The notes beneath the pieces are model-generated. The model saw only the letters and a list, made by a program, of their open reading frames with translations. It ran no database searches and had not been told where the DNA came from. 64,000 nt of DNA. It comes from Nocardioides zeae. GTDB lineage: Bacteria > Actinomycetota > Actinomycetes > Propionibacteriales > Nocardioidaceae. How positions within the stretch are numbered: the first letter of the stretch is position 1; the number at the start of each line of letters is the position of its first letter. Shown here piece after piece: positions 40,909-49,214 of the stretch. The DNA is taken from assembly GCF_030818655.1 (NCBI RefSeq), contig NZ_JAUTAN010000001.1, forward strand, positions 3,472,001-3,536,000, written 5' to 3'. A program made the position numbers and the translations under genes.

Positions 40909-41750
40909 GAGGACGACGCTACTGCGGTTTCCTGAGCGTCCTCCGCCGGGTCGGTGCGCTCCTCGTCACCCGGCTCGGGCGCCTCGTCGGCCGCCCGCGC
41001 GCGGTCGACCTCGTCGCGGGCGAAGCGCCACCAGACGAAGGCCGCGAAGGCTGCGAAGACCCACCACTCGATGGCGTAGAGCAGGTTGCGCAGGCTCGTG
41101 TTCGGCGCGACCTCGGGGACCTGGTCGGGGGTCACGGCCCGCAGCCCGTCGGCCGCCGCGTTGTCGGCGGCGACGCCGGTCTCGCCGTCGATGTCGAGCA
41201 CGAGGTAGCCCGGGTAGATCTCCGCGTCGACGAGCCGCACGACGTCCGCGAGGCGCAGCTGGGGCAGCACGCGGTCGGTCGGGTCGTCGTCGACGGCACC
41301 CGTGCCCTCACCGGGCTGCAGCCAGCCGGCACCGGTGACGGTGCCCGCGGCCGGCGGGGCGGCGTCGGGGTCGGTCGTCCAGCCCCGCACCACGGGCAGC
41401 AGGGCCCCGTCACCGTCCGTCGTCGCGACCGGCGTGACGATCCAGCTGCCCGCCACGCCGTCCACCCTCCGGTCGTCGACGAGGAAGGTGAGGTCGTCGC
41501 GCCACGTGCCCTCGACCTCGGCGGGCGCGCCCACGTCGGCGCCCGGGAAGCCCTCACCGGGCACCAGCAGGTCGGCCAGCGGAGCCGGGTCCTGGGTGCT
41601 CACCTCGGCGGCCGCACGCTCGCGGTGGGCCTGCCACGCGCCGTACTGCCACAGCCCCAGCGACAGCGCCACCGTCACGGCGACGACGCCGAGCAGGTGG
41701 AGCGGCCAGACGCGCGGCCGCAGCACCGGGTGGAGGCGGGACGGGGACAC
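40905..41750 (-). CDS. SURF1-like cytochrome oxidase assembly protein
   Basis: 281 residues. Typical SURF1 architecture: N-terminal span (WPLHLLGVVAVTVALSLGLWQ) with the GLWQ hallmark, an extracytoplasmic beta-rich domain (VEGTWRDDLTFLVDDRRVDG, PVVRGWTTD) and a C-terminal span (LLYAIEWWVFAAFAAFVWWR) with the NLLYAIEWWVFA signature. SURF1 assists haem a insertion in cytochrome c oxidase subunit I. The GTG start at 41750 is six bases downstream of TACTCT, suggesting leaderless expression; a longer N-terminus is unlikely. Confidence 0.88.
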   Translation of the reverse strand: MSPSRLHPVLRPRVWPLHLLGVVAVTVALSLGLWQYGAWQAHRERAAAEVSTQDPAPLADLLVPGEGFPGADVGAPAEVEGTWRDDLTFLVDDRRVDGVAGSWIVTPVATTDGDGALLPVVRGWTTDPDAAPPAAGTVTGAGWLQPGEGTGAVDDDPTDRVLPQLRLADVVRLVDAEIYPGYLVLDIDGETGVAADNAAADGLRAVTPDQVPEVAPNTSLRNLLYAIEWWVFAAFAAFVWWRFARDEVDRARAADEAPEPGDEERTDPAEDAQETAVASSS

Positions 41751-41821
41751 GGACCAAGAGTACGGACCGGCTCGGCCGGGCCTGCGACGCGCACGACGAC
41801 CCATCTGACAGAATCGCGCTC

Positions 41822-42604
41822 GTGGAGCCAGGAGTCGCGGGGGACGGCAGCCCGGATCGTCGTGCCCTCGTCGTCGAGGACGATGCCGACATCCGGTCGT
41901 TGATCGACCTGACGTTGTCGGCCCAGGGGTTCGTGATCCGCACGGCGGCGACCGGGCGCGACGGGCTCCAGCTCGCCCGCGAGTGGGAGCCCGACCTCAT
42001 CACCCTCGACCTCGGCCTGCCGGGCATCGACGGTCTCGAGGTGTGCCGGCGCGTCCGGGAGTTCTCCGACGCCTACCTGGTGGTGGTCTCCGCCCGCCAG
42101 GACGAGGTCGACCGGCTCATGGCGCTGCAGACCGGCGCCGACGACTTCCTGGTCAAGCCCTTCAGTCCCCGCGAGCTCCAGGCGCGCGTCACCGCGATGT
42201 TCCGTCGTCCGCGCAGCGCGCCGACGGGCCCGACGGCCGAGCCGGCCGCGAGCGGCGGCGAGCCGGTCGTGCTCGGTGGCATCGTCGTGCCCGAGGGTCA
42301 CGAGGTGCTGCAGCACGGCGTCGTCGGGATCGACGTCGACGGCCGGCGCGCGTTCGTCGAGGACGCGGAGGTCGACCTGACGCGCACCGAGTTCGACCTG
42401 CTCACCCACCTCATGCGCACGCCCGCCCGCGTGTGGACCCGCGAGGCGCTCCTGCGCACCGTGTGGGGCAACGACTGGGTCGGCGACTCGCACCTCGTCG
42501 AGGTCCACATCGGCAACCTGCGCCGCAAGCTCACCCAGGCCTCGGGCGACAAGTCGATCATCCACACGGTGCGGGGCGTCGGCTACCGCATGTCGGCTGC
42601 CTGA
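41822..42604 (+). CDS. OmpR/PhoB-type response regulator
   Basis: 260 residues. Receiver domain: acidic pair in ALVVEDDADI, phospho-acceptor Asp63 in LITLDLGLPGIDG, Lys in FLVKPFSPREL. After a flexible linker and a PEGHEVL strand region, a winged-helix effector domain has LTRTEFDLLTHLMRTPARVW, VWGNDWVGDSHLVEVHIGNL and HTVRGVGYRM. No sensor kinase gene is adjacent, so it is an orphan by location. GTG 41822 follows a CAGAAT box by seven bases. Confidence 0.88.
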   Translation: MEPGVAGDGSPDRRALVVEDDADIRSLIDLTLSAQGFVIRTAATGRDGLQLAREWEPDLITLDLGLPGIDGLEVCRRVREFSDAYLVVVSARQDEVDRLMALQTGADDFLVKPFSPRELQARVTAMFRRPRSAPTGPTAEPAASGGEPVVLGGIVVPEGHEVLQHGVVGIDVDGRRAFVEDAEVDLTRTEFDLLTHLMRTPARVWTREALLRTVWGNDWVGDSHLVEVHIGNLRRKLTQASGDKSIIHTVRGVGYRMSAA

Positions 42605-42625
42605 CCGCTCGCTCATCCCTGAGCC

Positions 42626-42942
42626 GCGCCGGGGCCGTGAAATGTGCGGCTGAGGCAGGCCCCGCACGAACCGAGCTGCACCAGGCGCACAGTTCCGACC
42701 CCTGGCCCGGCCCTGCCCCGGCCCGCCCGCCGGACGTCATACGCAGCCGTCGCCCGGGGCACCGGACCGCATGACGTCCCGGTACGGCGCGCATCCACCC
42801 GCGGCGTACCCAGGAATCGGCCCGTCTCGAACGCGGCCCATCCGGCACGGCCCCGCGCCGGGGCCGTGAGATGTGCAGCTGAGACAGGTCCCGCACGATC
42901 CGAGCTCCACCAAGCGCACAGTTCCGACCCCCGCCCCGGCCC
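42626..42942. repeat. Two direct copies of an 88-bp repeat
   Basis: Copies at 42626-42713 and 42855-42942 (229 bp apart) agree at roughly 78 of 88 positions; each starts GCGCCGGGGCCGTGA and contains GCGCACAGTTCCGACCCC near its end. They flank the 50-bp palindrome at 42731. The convergent gap 42605-43092 contains no credible gene. Confidence 0.8.
42731..42780. repeat. About 50-bp palindromic element, copy 2
   Basis: Ends GGACGTCATACG and CGCATGACGTCC pair with one mismatch around a GC-rich centre. It is related to the element at 9921-9971 and likewise lies between converging genes. Confidence 0.75.
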
Positions 42943-42989
42943 GCCCGACTCCCGCCCCCAAGGCCCGCAGACAAGGCCCGCAGACGAGA

Positions 42990-43028
42990 CCGACGGGCGG
43001 CAGGACTCGAGGTCCCGCCGCCCGTCGG
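42990..43028. terminator. Hairpin near the end of the aldolase operon
   Basis: CCGACGGGCGGC (42990-43001) pairs with GCCGCCCGTCGG (43017-43028), and inside it GGAC pairs with GTCC around a short TCGAG loop. It is about 65 bases past the minus-strand aldolase stop, with the 13-bp tandem repeats in between. Confidence 0.65.
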
Positions 43029-43079
43029 CGTCGGTGCGCGGCGTCGGTGTGCGGCGTCGGTGTGCGGCGTCGGTGTGCG
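43028..43079. repeat. Four tandem 13-bp repeats
   Basis: The unit GCGTCGGTGTGCG occurs three times exactly (43041-43079), with one diverged copy before it (43028-43040). A likely slippage product downstream of the aldolase gene. Confidence 0.8.
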
Positions 43080-43092
43080 GCGAGGCCGCGGC

Positions 43093-43836
43093 TCACGCCT
43101 CGGCGAGGATGCCCTCCATCAGCGCCTTCGGCGCGGTGAAGCCCTGCACGATCGCCTCGTGCACCATCTGCAGCGCGATGAACGCGGCACCGTGCTCGAC
43201 GGCGAGGCGCTTCTCGGCCTCGGACCAGGCGGGGAGCACCCACGGCTTGTCGGCGGCCTCGGCGAGCTTCGCGATGTGCGCGATGTCGGCGAAGTCCTCC
43301 TCGCTGCGCGCGTAGTGCCCGCGCCCGCGGCGCAGCGACAGGTCGGTGGGGCCGATGAAGACGCCGTCGACGGTGTCGAGCGCCAGGATCGCCTCGGCGT
43401 CGTCGAACGCGCCCGCGTCCTCGATCATCGGGAAGACGAGGGTGGTGGCGTCGGCGTTGCGGTACCACTCCTCCGAGAACCCGCCGTAGCCCACGGTGCG
43501 GCCGCCGGCCGCGCTGCGGTCGCCGAGGGGCGGGAACTTCGCGTAGCTCGTGATCAGCCGCGCGTGCTCGACGTTCTCGATGTGCGGGATGATCACGCCG
43601 TCGGCGCCGAAGTCGAGCGCCTGCTGGATCGGGCCGCGCTCGGGCACGAGCACCTTCGCGAGCACCTTCAGGCCGAGGCCCTTGAGCACGGGCAGGAAGC
43701 GCTCGAGCGTCTCGAGGTCGAACGGGCCGTGCTCGATGTCGAGGATGACGAAGTCGTAGCCGAGCTTCGCCACGATCTCCGCCACCGCGGTGTTCGAGTC
43801 GGAGAGCCAGGCACCCAGCTGCGGGGTCGTGGTCAT
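43093..43836 (-). CDS. HpcH/HpaI family aldolase
   Basis: 247 residues, a (beta/alpha)8 metal-dependent class II aldolase of the HpaI/GarL family: DFVILDIEHGPFDLETLERF (catalytic His), a helix with RGPIQQALDFGADGVIIPH, the metal Glu in VFPMIEDAGAFDDA and Asp/Gly in VFIGPTDLSLRRG. Family members cleave 2-oxo-3-deoxy acids to pyruvate or tartronate semialdehyde plus an aldehyde; the substrate here is unknown. Last gene of the transporter-LysR-amidase operon, separated from the hydrolase by 59 bases and having AAAGGACC upstream. Confidence 0.85.
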   Translation of the reverse strand: MTTTPQLGAWLSDSNTAVAEIVAKLGYDFVILDIEHGPFDLETLERFLPVLKGLGLKVLAKVLVPERGPIQQALDFGADGVIIPHIENVEHARLITSYAKFPPLGDRSAAGGRTVGYGGFSEEWYRNADATTLVFPMIEDAGAFDDAEAILALDTVDGVFIGPTDLSLRRGRGHYARSEEDFADIAHIAKLAEAADKPWVLPAWSEAEKRLAVEHGAAFIALQMVHEAIVQGFTAPKALMEGILAEA

Positions 43837-43895
43837 GGGGAGGTCCTTTCGGGGAACGTGCGGGGTCGGGTACGGCGCGGGCTCGCGCCGGCCGC

Positions 43896-44684
43896 TCACG
43901 CGATGCGGTAGCGGCGGTTGGCCAGGCTGGGGTTGCTCGCGCGCACCACGCCGGTGCGGGCGGTGTCGACGTCGAAGACGGTCACGTCGACTGCCTCGGC
44001 GAGCTCGGCGAGCACGGTGCCCATCGGGTCGACGGCGACGGCGGAGCCGATGCCCATCGGCGGCGCCTGGGAGACGCCGGCGACGAAGACGGTGTTCTCG
44101 ATGGCGCGGGCGAGCAGGAGCGTCTTCCAGTGGTACTCCTTGCGCGGGCCCGGCACCCACGAGGCGGGGTAGAGCACCACGTCGGCGCCCGCGTCGACGA
44201 CGCGGCGGGCCGCCTCGGGGAAGCGCAGGTCGTAGCAGGTCAGCAGGCCCACGGTGACCCCGTCGACCTCGAACGTCTCGGGGGCGTCGAGGTCGCCGGG
44301 GCAGATGAACTCCGACTCCCGGTAGCCGAACGCGTCGTAGAGGTGCTGCTTCCGGTACGCCGCGACGCGCTGCCCGTCGGCGTCGAGCACGAGCAGCGAG
44401 TTGTAGGCCCGGTCCGGGTCGGGCGAGGTCTCGACGAGGCCGAAGACGATCGCGACGCCGTGCTCCTTGGCGAGCTGGGCGACCTGGCCCGCGAACGGAC
44501 CGTCGAGCGGCTCGGCGGCGGCGACGAAGTCCCGCGACATGGCCGGCAGCTCGAACATCGCGAACTCGGGGAAGACGAGCAGGTCCGCCCCGCGGGCGAC
44601 CGCCACCTCGGCGAGGCGGGCCATCTGCGCGAGGTTGGCCTCCTTGTCCTCGGTGGTCAGCATCTGGCAGAGCGCGATCCTCAT
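43896..44684 (-). CDS. Carbon-nitrogen hydrolase (nitrilase superfamily)
   Basis: 262 residues. The Glu-Lys-Cys triad is visible: Glu in LLVFPEFAMFEL, Lys in AAYRKQHLYDAFGYRESEF, Cys in VGLLTCYDLRFPEAARR. The HLYDAFGYRES segment places it near the Nit-type omega-amidases and deaminated-glutathione amidases. It hydrolyses an amide or carbamoyl group to acid plus ammonia. ATG overlaps the LysR stop (ATGA), so all three genes of the end of this operon are expressed together. Confidence 0.88.
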   Translation of the reverse strand: MRIALCQMLTTEDKEANLAQMARLAEVAVARGADLLVFPEFAMFELPAMSRDFVAAAEPLDGPFAGQVAQLAKEHGVAIVFGLVETSPDPDRAYNSLLVLDADGQRVAAYRKQHLYDAFGYRESEFICPGDLDAPETFEVDGVTVGLLTCYDLRFPEAARRVVDAGADVVLYPASWVPGPRKEYHWKTLLLARAIENTVFVAGVSQAPPMGIGSAVAVDPMGTVLAELAEAVDVTVFDVDTARTGVVRASNPSLANRRYRIA

Positions 44685-45724
44685 GCGCTGTTCTCCTCTC
44701 GGGAGCGGAACGGGACGGTGGACGACGCGGGTGCGTCGGGGACGGCCAGCCACGGGTCGTCGCCGTCGCGGTGGCTGTGGCGACCCTCGGCCGCGAGCGC
44801 GTCCTGGTAGGCCGGCATCCAGGGCCGCTCGGCGTCGGCGTCCCGCTGGTAGGCGGCGACGACGACGTCGAGGAAGCGCTGGACCTCCGGGGTGGCGCGC
44901 TCGGGGTGCCAGACCAGGTAGGCCGTCGCCGTGAGGCGGGGCTCCACGATCGGGCGGTAGACCACGTTGGGCAGCCGGGTCGCGGCGAGCGACCGCGGCA
45001 GGAACGAGACGCCGGCGCCCGCCGCGACCATGCCGATGTGGTCGAGGTAGGAACCGGCCGCGACGGGCCCGCGGGGCGAGAACCCTGCCTTCATGCACGC
45101 CACCACGAGGGCGTCGTGCACCTCCGGCGCGGCGTGGCGGGGGATGGTGATGATCTGCTCGTGGCGCAGGTCCGCGACCGCGACCTCCGTGCGCTCGGCC
45201 AGCGGGTGGTCGGCGGGCAGGGCGAGGAGGTACGGCTCGGCGTACAGCTCCACGCAGGAGAAGCCCTTGTCGGTGTGGCGGGTGTAGAGCACCGCCACGT
45301 CCTGCCGCCCGCCCTCGAGCTCCTCGAGGATCTGCACGGTGGTCGAGTAGGTGATGGGGAGGTCCACCCGCGGCGAGGCGTCGCGGAACTCCTTGATCAC
45401 CGCCGGCAGGTGCCCGTAGACGAGCGCGCGGGTCAGCGCGACGCGCACCCGGCCGAGCTCCCCGGCCTGGAGCTCGTTGAGCAGGCCCTCGAGGCCGTGC
45501 ACCTGCTCGAGCACCGAGCGGCACCGCAGGTAGAACTCCCGCCCGGCCGCCGTCACGGTGAACGGGCGCGTGGAGCGGTCGAGCAGCTGGATGCCGAGGT
45601 CGGACTCCAGCCGGATGATCTGCTGGCTGAGGGCGGGCTGGCTGATGAAGAGCTGCTCCGCGGCCGTGCGGAAGCTCTGGGCGTCGACGAGCGACACGTA
45701 CATCTCGAGCCGTCGGGTCTCCAC
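44681..45724 (-). CDS. LysR family transcriptional regulator
   Basis: 347 residues, longer than the typical 300 because of a 45-residue C-terminal tail rich in His/Asp. HTH at 1-60: LEMYVSLVDAQSFRTAAEQL, FISQPALSQQIIRLESDLGI, LLDRSTRPFTVTAAG. The effector domain follows (GRVRVALTRALVYGHLPAVI, GGRQDVAVLYTRHTDKGF, GAGVSFLPRS). It sits in the middle of the same-strand operon, three bases after the ABC ATPase gene, rather than divergent as is usual, so it must be controlled by the operon promoter. Confidence 0.88.
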   Translation of the reverse strand: METRRLEMYVSLVDAQSFRTAAEQLFISQPALSQQIIRLESDLGIQLLDRSTRPFTVTAAGREFYLRCRSVLEQVHGLEGLLNELQAGELGRVRVALTRALVYGHLPAVIKEFRDASPRVDLPITYSTTVQILEELEGGRQDVAVLYTRHTDKGFSCVELYAEPYLLALPADHPLAERTEVAVADLRHEQIITIPRHAAPEVHDALVVACMKAGFSPRGPVAAGSYLDHIGMVAAGAGVSFLPRSLAATRLPNVVYRPIVEPRLTATAYLVWHPERATPEVQRFLDVVVAAYQRDADAERPWMPAYQDALAAEGRHSHRDGDDPWLAVPDAPASSTVPFRSREENSA

Positions 45725-45727
45725 GGG

Positions 45728-47404
45728 TCAGCCGGCCAGACGCTGGGCGCGGCGCTGCGCCTGCAGGTCGGGGTCGGGCACCGGGGCCGCGGCGATGAGA
45801 CGACGGGTGTAGTCCTCCTGCGGGGAGTCGAGCACCCGCGCGGTCGGCCCCTGCTCGACGACCCGGCCGTGCTGCAGCACGACGACGGAGGTCGCGAGCT
45901 GCTCGACGACCGAGAGGTCGTGGGTGATGAAGAGGCAGGAGAACCCGTGCTCGCGCTGCAGGTCGGAGAACAGGTCGAGCACCGCCGCCTGCACCGACAC
46001 GTCGAGCGCCGAGGTCGGCTCGTCGGCGACGAGCAGGCGCGGGTTGGTCGCCATCGCGCGGGCGATGCCGACGCGCTGGCGCTGGCCGCCGGAGAGCTCG
46101 TGGGGGTAGCGGTCCACCCACTCCTTCGGCAGCCGCACGTCGTCGAGCAGCTCCTGCGCGCGGGCCCGGCACGCCTTCGTGCTCGTCAGCTTGCCCGTCC
46201 AGCGCAGGGGGTCGGTGATCGACCGGCCGATGGTGCGGCGGGGGTCGAGCGAGGACGCGGGGTCCTGGAACACCATGGAGACCTGCGAGCGGATGTGCAC
46301 GAGGTCGGCCCGGGACCCGGCGGACACGTCGCGCCCGCCGACCTCCATCCGGCCCGCGGCGACGGGGAGCAGCCCCATCGCGAGGCGGCCGATGGTCGAC
46401 TTGCCCGAGCCCGACTCGCCGACGAGGCCGACGATCTCGCCGGGCGCGACGCTGATGTCGAGGTCGTGGCCGGCCCGGAAGCCGGCCTTGCGCCACGAGC
46501 CCGGGTACTCGATGGCGACGCCCTCGAGCTCCAGCACGGGCGGCGCCGAGCGGTCGGCGACGGCGGAGCTCGTCGTACCGGAGCCGAGGCGCGGGACGGC
46601 CTCGAGCAGGGCCTTCGTGTAGTCGTGCTGGGGTCGGCCGAACAGCTCGCGCGACGGGGCCGTCTCGACGACGCGGCCGTCGCGCATGACGACCACGCGG
46701 TCGGAGACGTCGGCGACGACGCCCATGTCGTGCGTGATGATGAGGACGCCCATGCCGGTGCGCTGCTGCAGCTCGCGCACCAGGTCGAGGATCTCGGCCT
46801 GGACCGTCACGTCGAGCGCCGTCGTCGGCTCGTCGGCGATGAGGAGCCGGGGCTCCGAGGCCATCGCCATCGCGATCATGGCGCGCTGCCGCTGCCCGCC
46901 GGAGAGCTGGTGGGGGTAGTGCTTCACCTTCTCCTCGGGGTGCGGCATGTGCACCTGCCGCAGCAGGGCGACGGCCTTCTCGGCGGCCTCCGCCTTGGAG
47001 ACGTCCCGGTGGCTGCGGATCGCCTCCGCGAGGTGGTGCCCGATCGTGTAGACCGGGTTCAGGGCCGTCATCGGCTCCTGGAAGATGACGGCGACGTCGC
47101 GGCCGCGCACCTGCCGCAGCCGCTTCTCGCTCGCCCCGACGAGCTCCTCCCCGTCGAGACGGATGGAGCCGGTACGGCGCGCGTTCTCCGGCAGCAGGTC
47201 CAGGACCGCCATCGCGGTGACCGACTTGCCCGAACCGGACTCGCCCACGAGGGCGACGGTCTCCCCGGGCGCGACGGAGAAGCTGATGCCGTGGGTGACG
47301 GCCTTCCACTTCCTGCCGCCGCCGAACTCGACGGACACGTCGTCGATCTCCAGCAGCGCCGTCGCGGGCGGCGGCGGGGCCTTCTCGAGCACGGGCTGGG
47401 TCAT
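45728..47404 (-). CDS. Peptide/opine-type ABC transporter, fused double ATPase
   Basis: 558 residues with two complete DppD/DppF-type nucleotide-binding domains. NBD1: GESGSGKSVTAMAV, FQEPMTALNPVYTIG, HQLSGGQRQRAMIAMAMA, LLIADEPTTALDVTVQ. NBD2: GESGSGKSTIGRLA, FQDPASSLDPRRTIG, HELSGGQRQRVGIARAMA, LLVADEPTSALDVSVQ. Fusion of both ATPases in one chain (as in GsiA/YejF) is common for nickel, peptide and opine importers. ATG overlaps the dppC-type stop. Confidence 0.92.
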   Translation of the reverse strand: MTQPVLEKAPPPPATALLEIDDVSVEFGGGRKWKAVTHGISFSVAPGETVALVGESGSGKSVTAMAVLDLLPENARRTGSIRLDGEELVGASEKRLRQVRGRDVAVIFQEPMTALNPVYTIGHHLAEAIRSHRDVSKAEAAEKAVALLRQVHMPHPEEKVKHYPHQLSGGQRQRAMIAMAMASEPRLLIADEPTTALDVTVQAEILDLVRELQQRTGMGVLIITHDMGVVADVSDRVVVMRDGRVVETAPSRELFGRPQHDYTKALLEAVPRLGSGTTSSAVADRSAPPVLELEGVAIEYPGSWRKAGFRAGHDLDISVAPGEIVGLVGESGSGKSTIGRLAMGLLPVAAGRMEVGGRDVSAGSRADLVHIRSQVSMVFQDPASSLDPRRTIGRSITDPLRWTGKLTSTKACRARAQELLDDVRLPKEWVDRYPHELSGGQRQRVGIARAMATNPRLLVADEPTSALDVSVQAAVLDLFSDLQREHGFSCLFITHDLSVVEQLATSVVVLQHGRVVEQGPTARVLDSPQEDYTRRLIAAAPVPDPDLQAQRRAQRLAG

Positions 47405-48237
47405 CGGTTGCTCCTCGACTTCGGGTCGAGCCCCGAGCGCAGGGCGTCGCCGACCAGGCCGAAGGCCAGGATCGTCAGCACCACGAAGGCTCCGGGCACG
47501 AGCAGGACGTGCGGGTCGCTGGACAGGTAGCGCTGGCCCTGGGCCACCATCGAGCCCCACGAGGGGGTGGGCGGCACGACGCCGAGCCCGAGGTAGCTGA
47601 GGCCGGACTCGAGCAGGATCGCGGTCGCGATGGTGAGCGAGACCTGCACGATGAGCGGGGCGGAGATGTTGGGGAGGATGACGCCGAACAGCCGGGTGCG
47701 GGTCGGGGCGCCGAAGGCGGTGGCCGCCTCGACGAACTCGAGCCGCTTCACCGAGATGACCTGCCCGTAGGCGATGCGGGCGAACGTCGGGGCGAAGAGC
47801 ACGCCCATCGCCGCGATGAGGGTGCCGGTGCCGGGACCCCGGAGGGTCACGGCCAGCAGCACCAGGATGATCGGCGGGAACGCGAGCAGCACGTCGACGA
47901 CGACCCGCATCGTGATGACCTCGACGATGCCGCCGAAGTAGCCGCCGAGGAGCCCGAGCAGGGTGCCGAGCACCATCGACACGACGGTCGCGCCGAGCGC
48001 GATGAGCAGCTCGACCCGGGCGCCGTAGATGATCCGGCTGAGGATGTCGCGGCCCAGCTCGTCGGTGCCGAGGACGTGCGCTCCGCCGGGGCCGGCGAGG
48101 CGGTTGGCCACGTCCTGCGCGAGCGGGTCGGCCGGCGCCAGCAGCGGGGCGGCCAGGAGGACGACGAGCATGAGGCCGACGTACAGCAGGGCGGCGAGCC
48201 GCAGCGGGGTCAGCGCGTGAGCCAGACGGCGTCGCAT
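47401..48237 (-). CDS. DppC-type ABC transporter permease
   Basis: 278 residues. N-terminal span, periplasmic loop GTDELGRDILSRIIYGARVE (the DppC signature), and five further spans including the EAA loop EFVEAATAFGAPTRTRLFGVILPN that contacts the ATPase, then SYLGLGVVPPTPSWGSMVA. Works with the DppB-type gene ending two bases upstream. Confidence 0.92.
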   Translation of the reverse strand: MRRRLAHALTPLRLAALLYVGLMLVVLLAAPLLAPADPLAQDVANRLAGPGGAHVLGTDELGRDILSRIIYGARVELLIALGATVVSMVLGTLLGLLGGYFGGIVEVITMRVVVDVLLAFPPIILVLLAVTLRGPGTGTLIAAMGVLFAPTFARIAYGQVISVKRLEFVEAATAFGAPTRTRLFGVILPNISAPLIVQVSLTIATAILLESGLSYLGLGVVPPTPSWGSMVAQGQRYLSSDPHVLLVPGAFVVLTILAFGLVGDALRSGLDPKSRSNR

Positions 48238-48238
48238 G

Positions 48239-49189
48239 TCAGCGCCTCACTCTCGGGTCGAGCACCCCGTAGAGCACGTCGACGATGATGTTGATGGACA
48301 CGAAGAGCACGGCGATGGTGATGACGACGCCCTGCACGACGGGGTAGTCGCGGGCCGTCACCGCGTCGACCAGCAGGCTGGAGAGCCCGGGGTAGCTGAA
48401 GACCCGCTCGACGAGCACCGTCGAGCCGAGCAGCGTGCCGACCCCGATGCCGACCGTGGTCACGACCGGGTTGAGCGAGTTGCGCAGCACGTACTTCCGG
48501 AAGACCGTCCGGCGCGACAGGCCGAGGGACCGCGCCGTACGGACCCAGTCCTGGTGGAGCATCTCGAGCACCGCGGAGCGGGTCATGCGGGCCACGGTCG
48601 AGGCGAAGCCGACGGCCAGTGCGATCGCCGGCATGACGAGCAGCTGTGCGTGGCGGGCCGGGTCGTCGCCCCACTCCGTGAACCCGCCGGCGGGCAGCAG
48701 CCCGAGCTTCAGCGAGAACAGGAGCACGAGGAGCGCACCGAAGACGAACACCGGGAGCGCGACGCCGATCGACGTCAGCACCGAGGTGACGGAGTCGAAC
48801 CAGCCGCCCCGGCGGGCCGCCAGCGCGCCCCACGGCACGCCGACGACGACCGCGATGAGGGTGGCCAGGCCGACGAGCTCGAGCGTCCGAGGGAGACGCT
48901 CGCCGATCGCCTCGGAGACGGCCTGGCCGTTGCGGAACGACTCCCCGAGGTCGCCGGTGAGGGCGCCGGAGAGGAACTGCCAGTACTGCGTCAGCAGCGG
49001 CTGGTCGAGCCCGAGCTGCTCCCGCACGCGGGCCACCGCGTCGGGGGTCGCGGAGCCGCCGTCGCCCTGCGAGAGCAGGAGCATCGCCGGGTCACCGGGC
49101 ACCAGGTGCAGGGCCAGGAAGATGAGCGTCAGGACCAGGAGGACGAGTCCGACACCCACCCCGATCCTGCGCAGCACGTACGTGGTCAC
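48239..49189 (-). CDS. DppB-type ABC transporter permease
   Basis: 316 residues. Signature start YVLRRIGVGVGLVLLVLTLI, loop LVPGDPAML, LGLDQPLLTQYWQFLSGAL then GDLGESF, and the EAA motif DWVRTARSLGLSRRTVFRKY followed by VLRNSLNPVVTTVG. Six spans. Located between the solute-binding protein gene (25 bp gap) and the DppC-type gene. Confidence 0.92.
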   Translation of the reverse strand: MTTYVLRRIGVGVGLVLLVLTLIFLALHLVPGDPAMLLLSQGDGGSATPDAVARVREQLGLDQPLLTQYWQFLSGALTGDLGESFRNGQAVSEAIGERLPRTLELVGLATLIAVVVGVPWGALAARRGGWFDSVTSVLTSIGVALPVFVFGALLVLLFSLKLGLLPAGGFTEWGDDPARHAQLLVMPAIALAVGFASTVARMTRSAVLEMLHQDWVRTARSLGLSRRTVFRKYVLRNSLNPVVTTVGIGVGTLLGSTVLVERVFSYPGLSSLLVDAVTARDYPVVQGVVITIAVLFVSINIIVDVLYGVLDPRVRR

Positions 49190-49214
49190 GACAGGTTCCT
49201 CTCCGACGCTGTTC

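Noticed and set aside
42626..42942. Insertion sequence remnants
   Set aside because: The two 88-bp repeats are direct, without terminal inverted repeats, target duplications or a transposase fragment between them.
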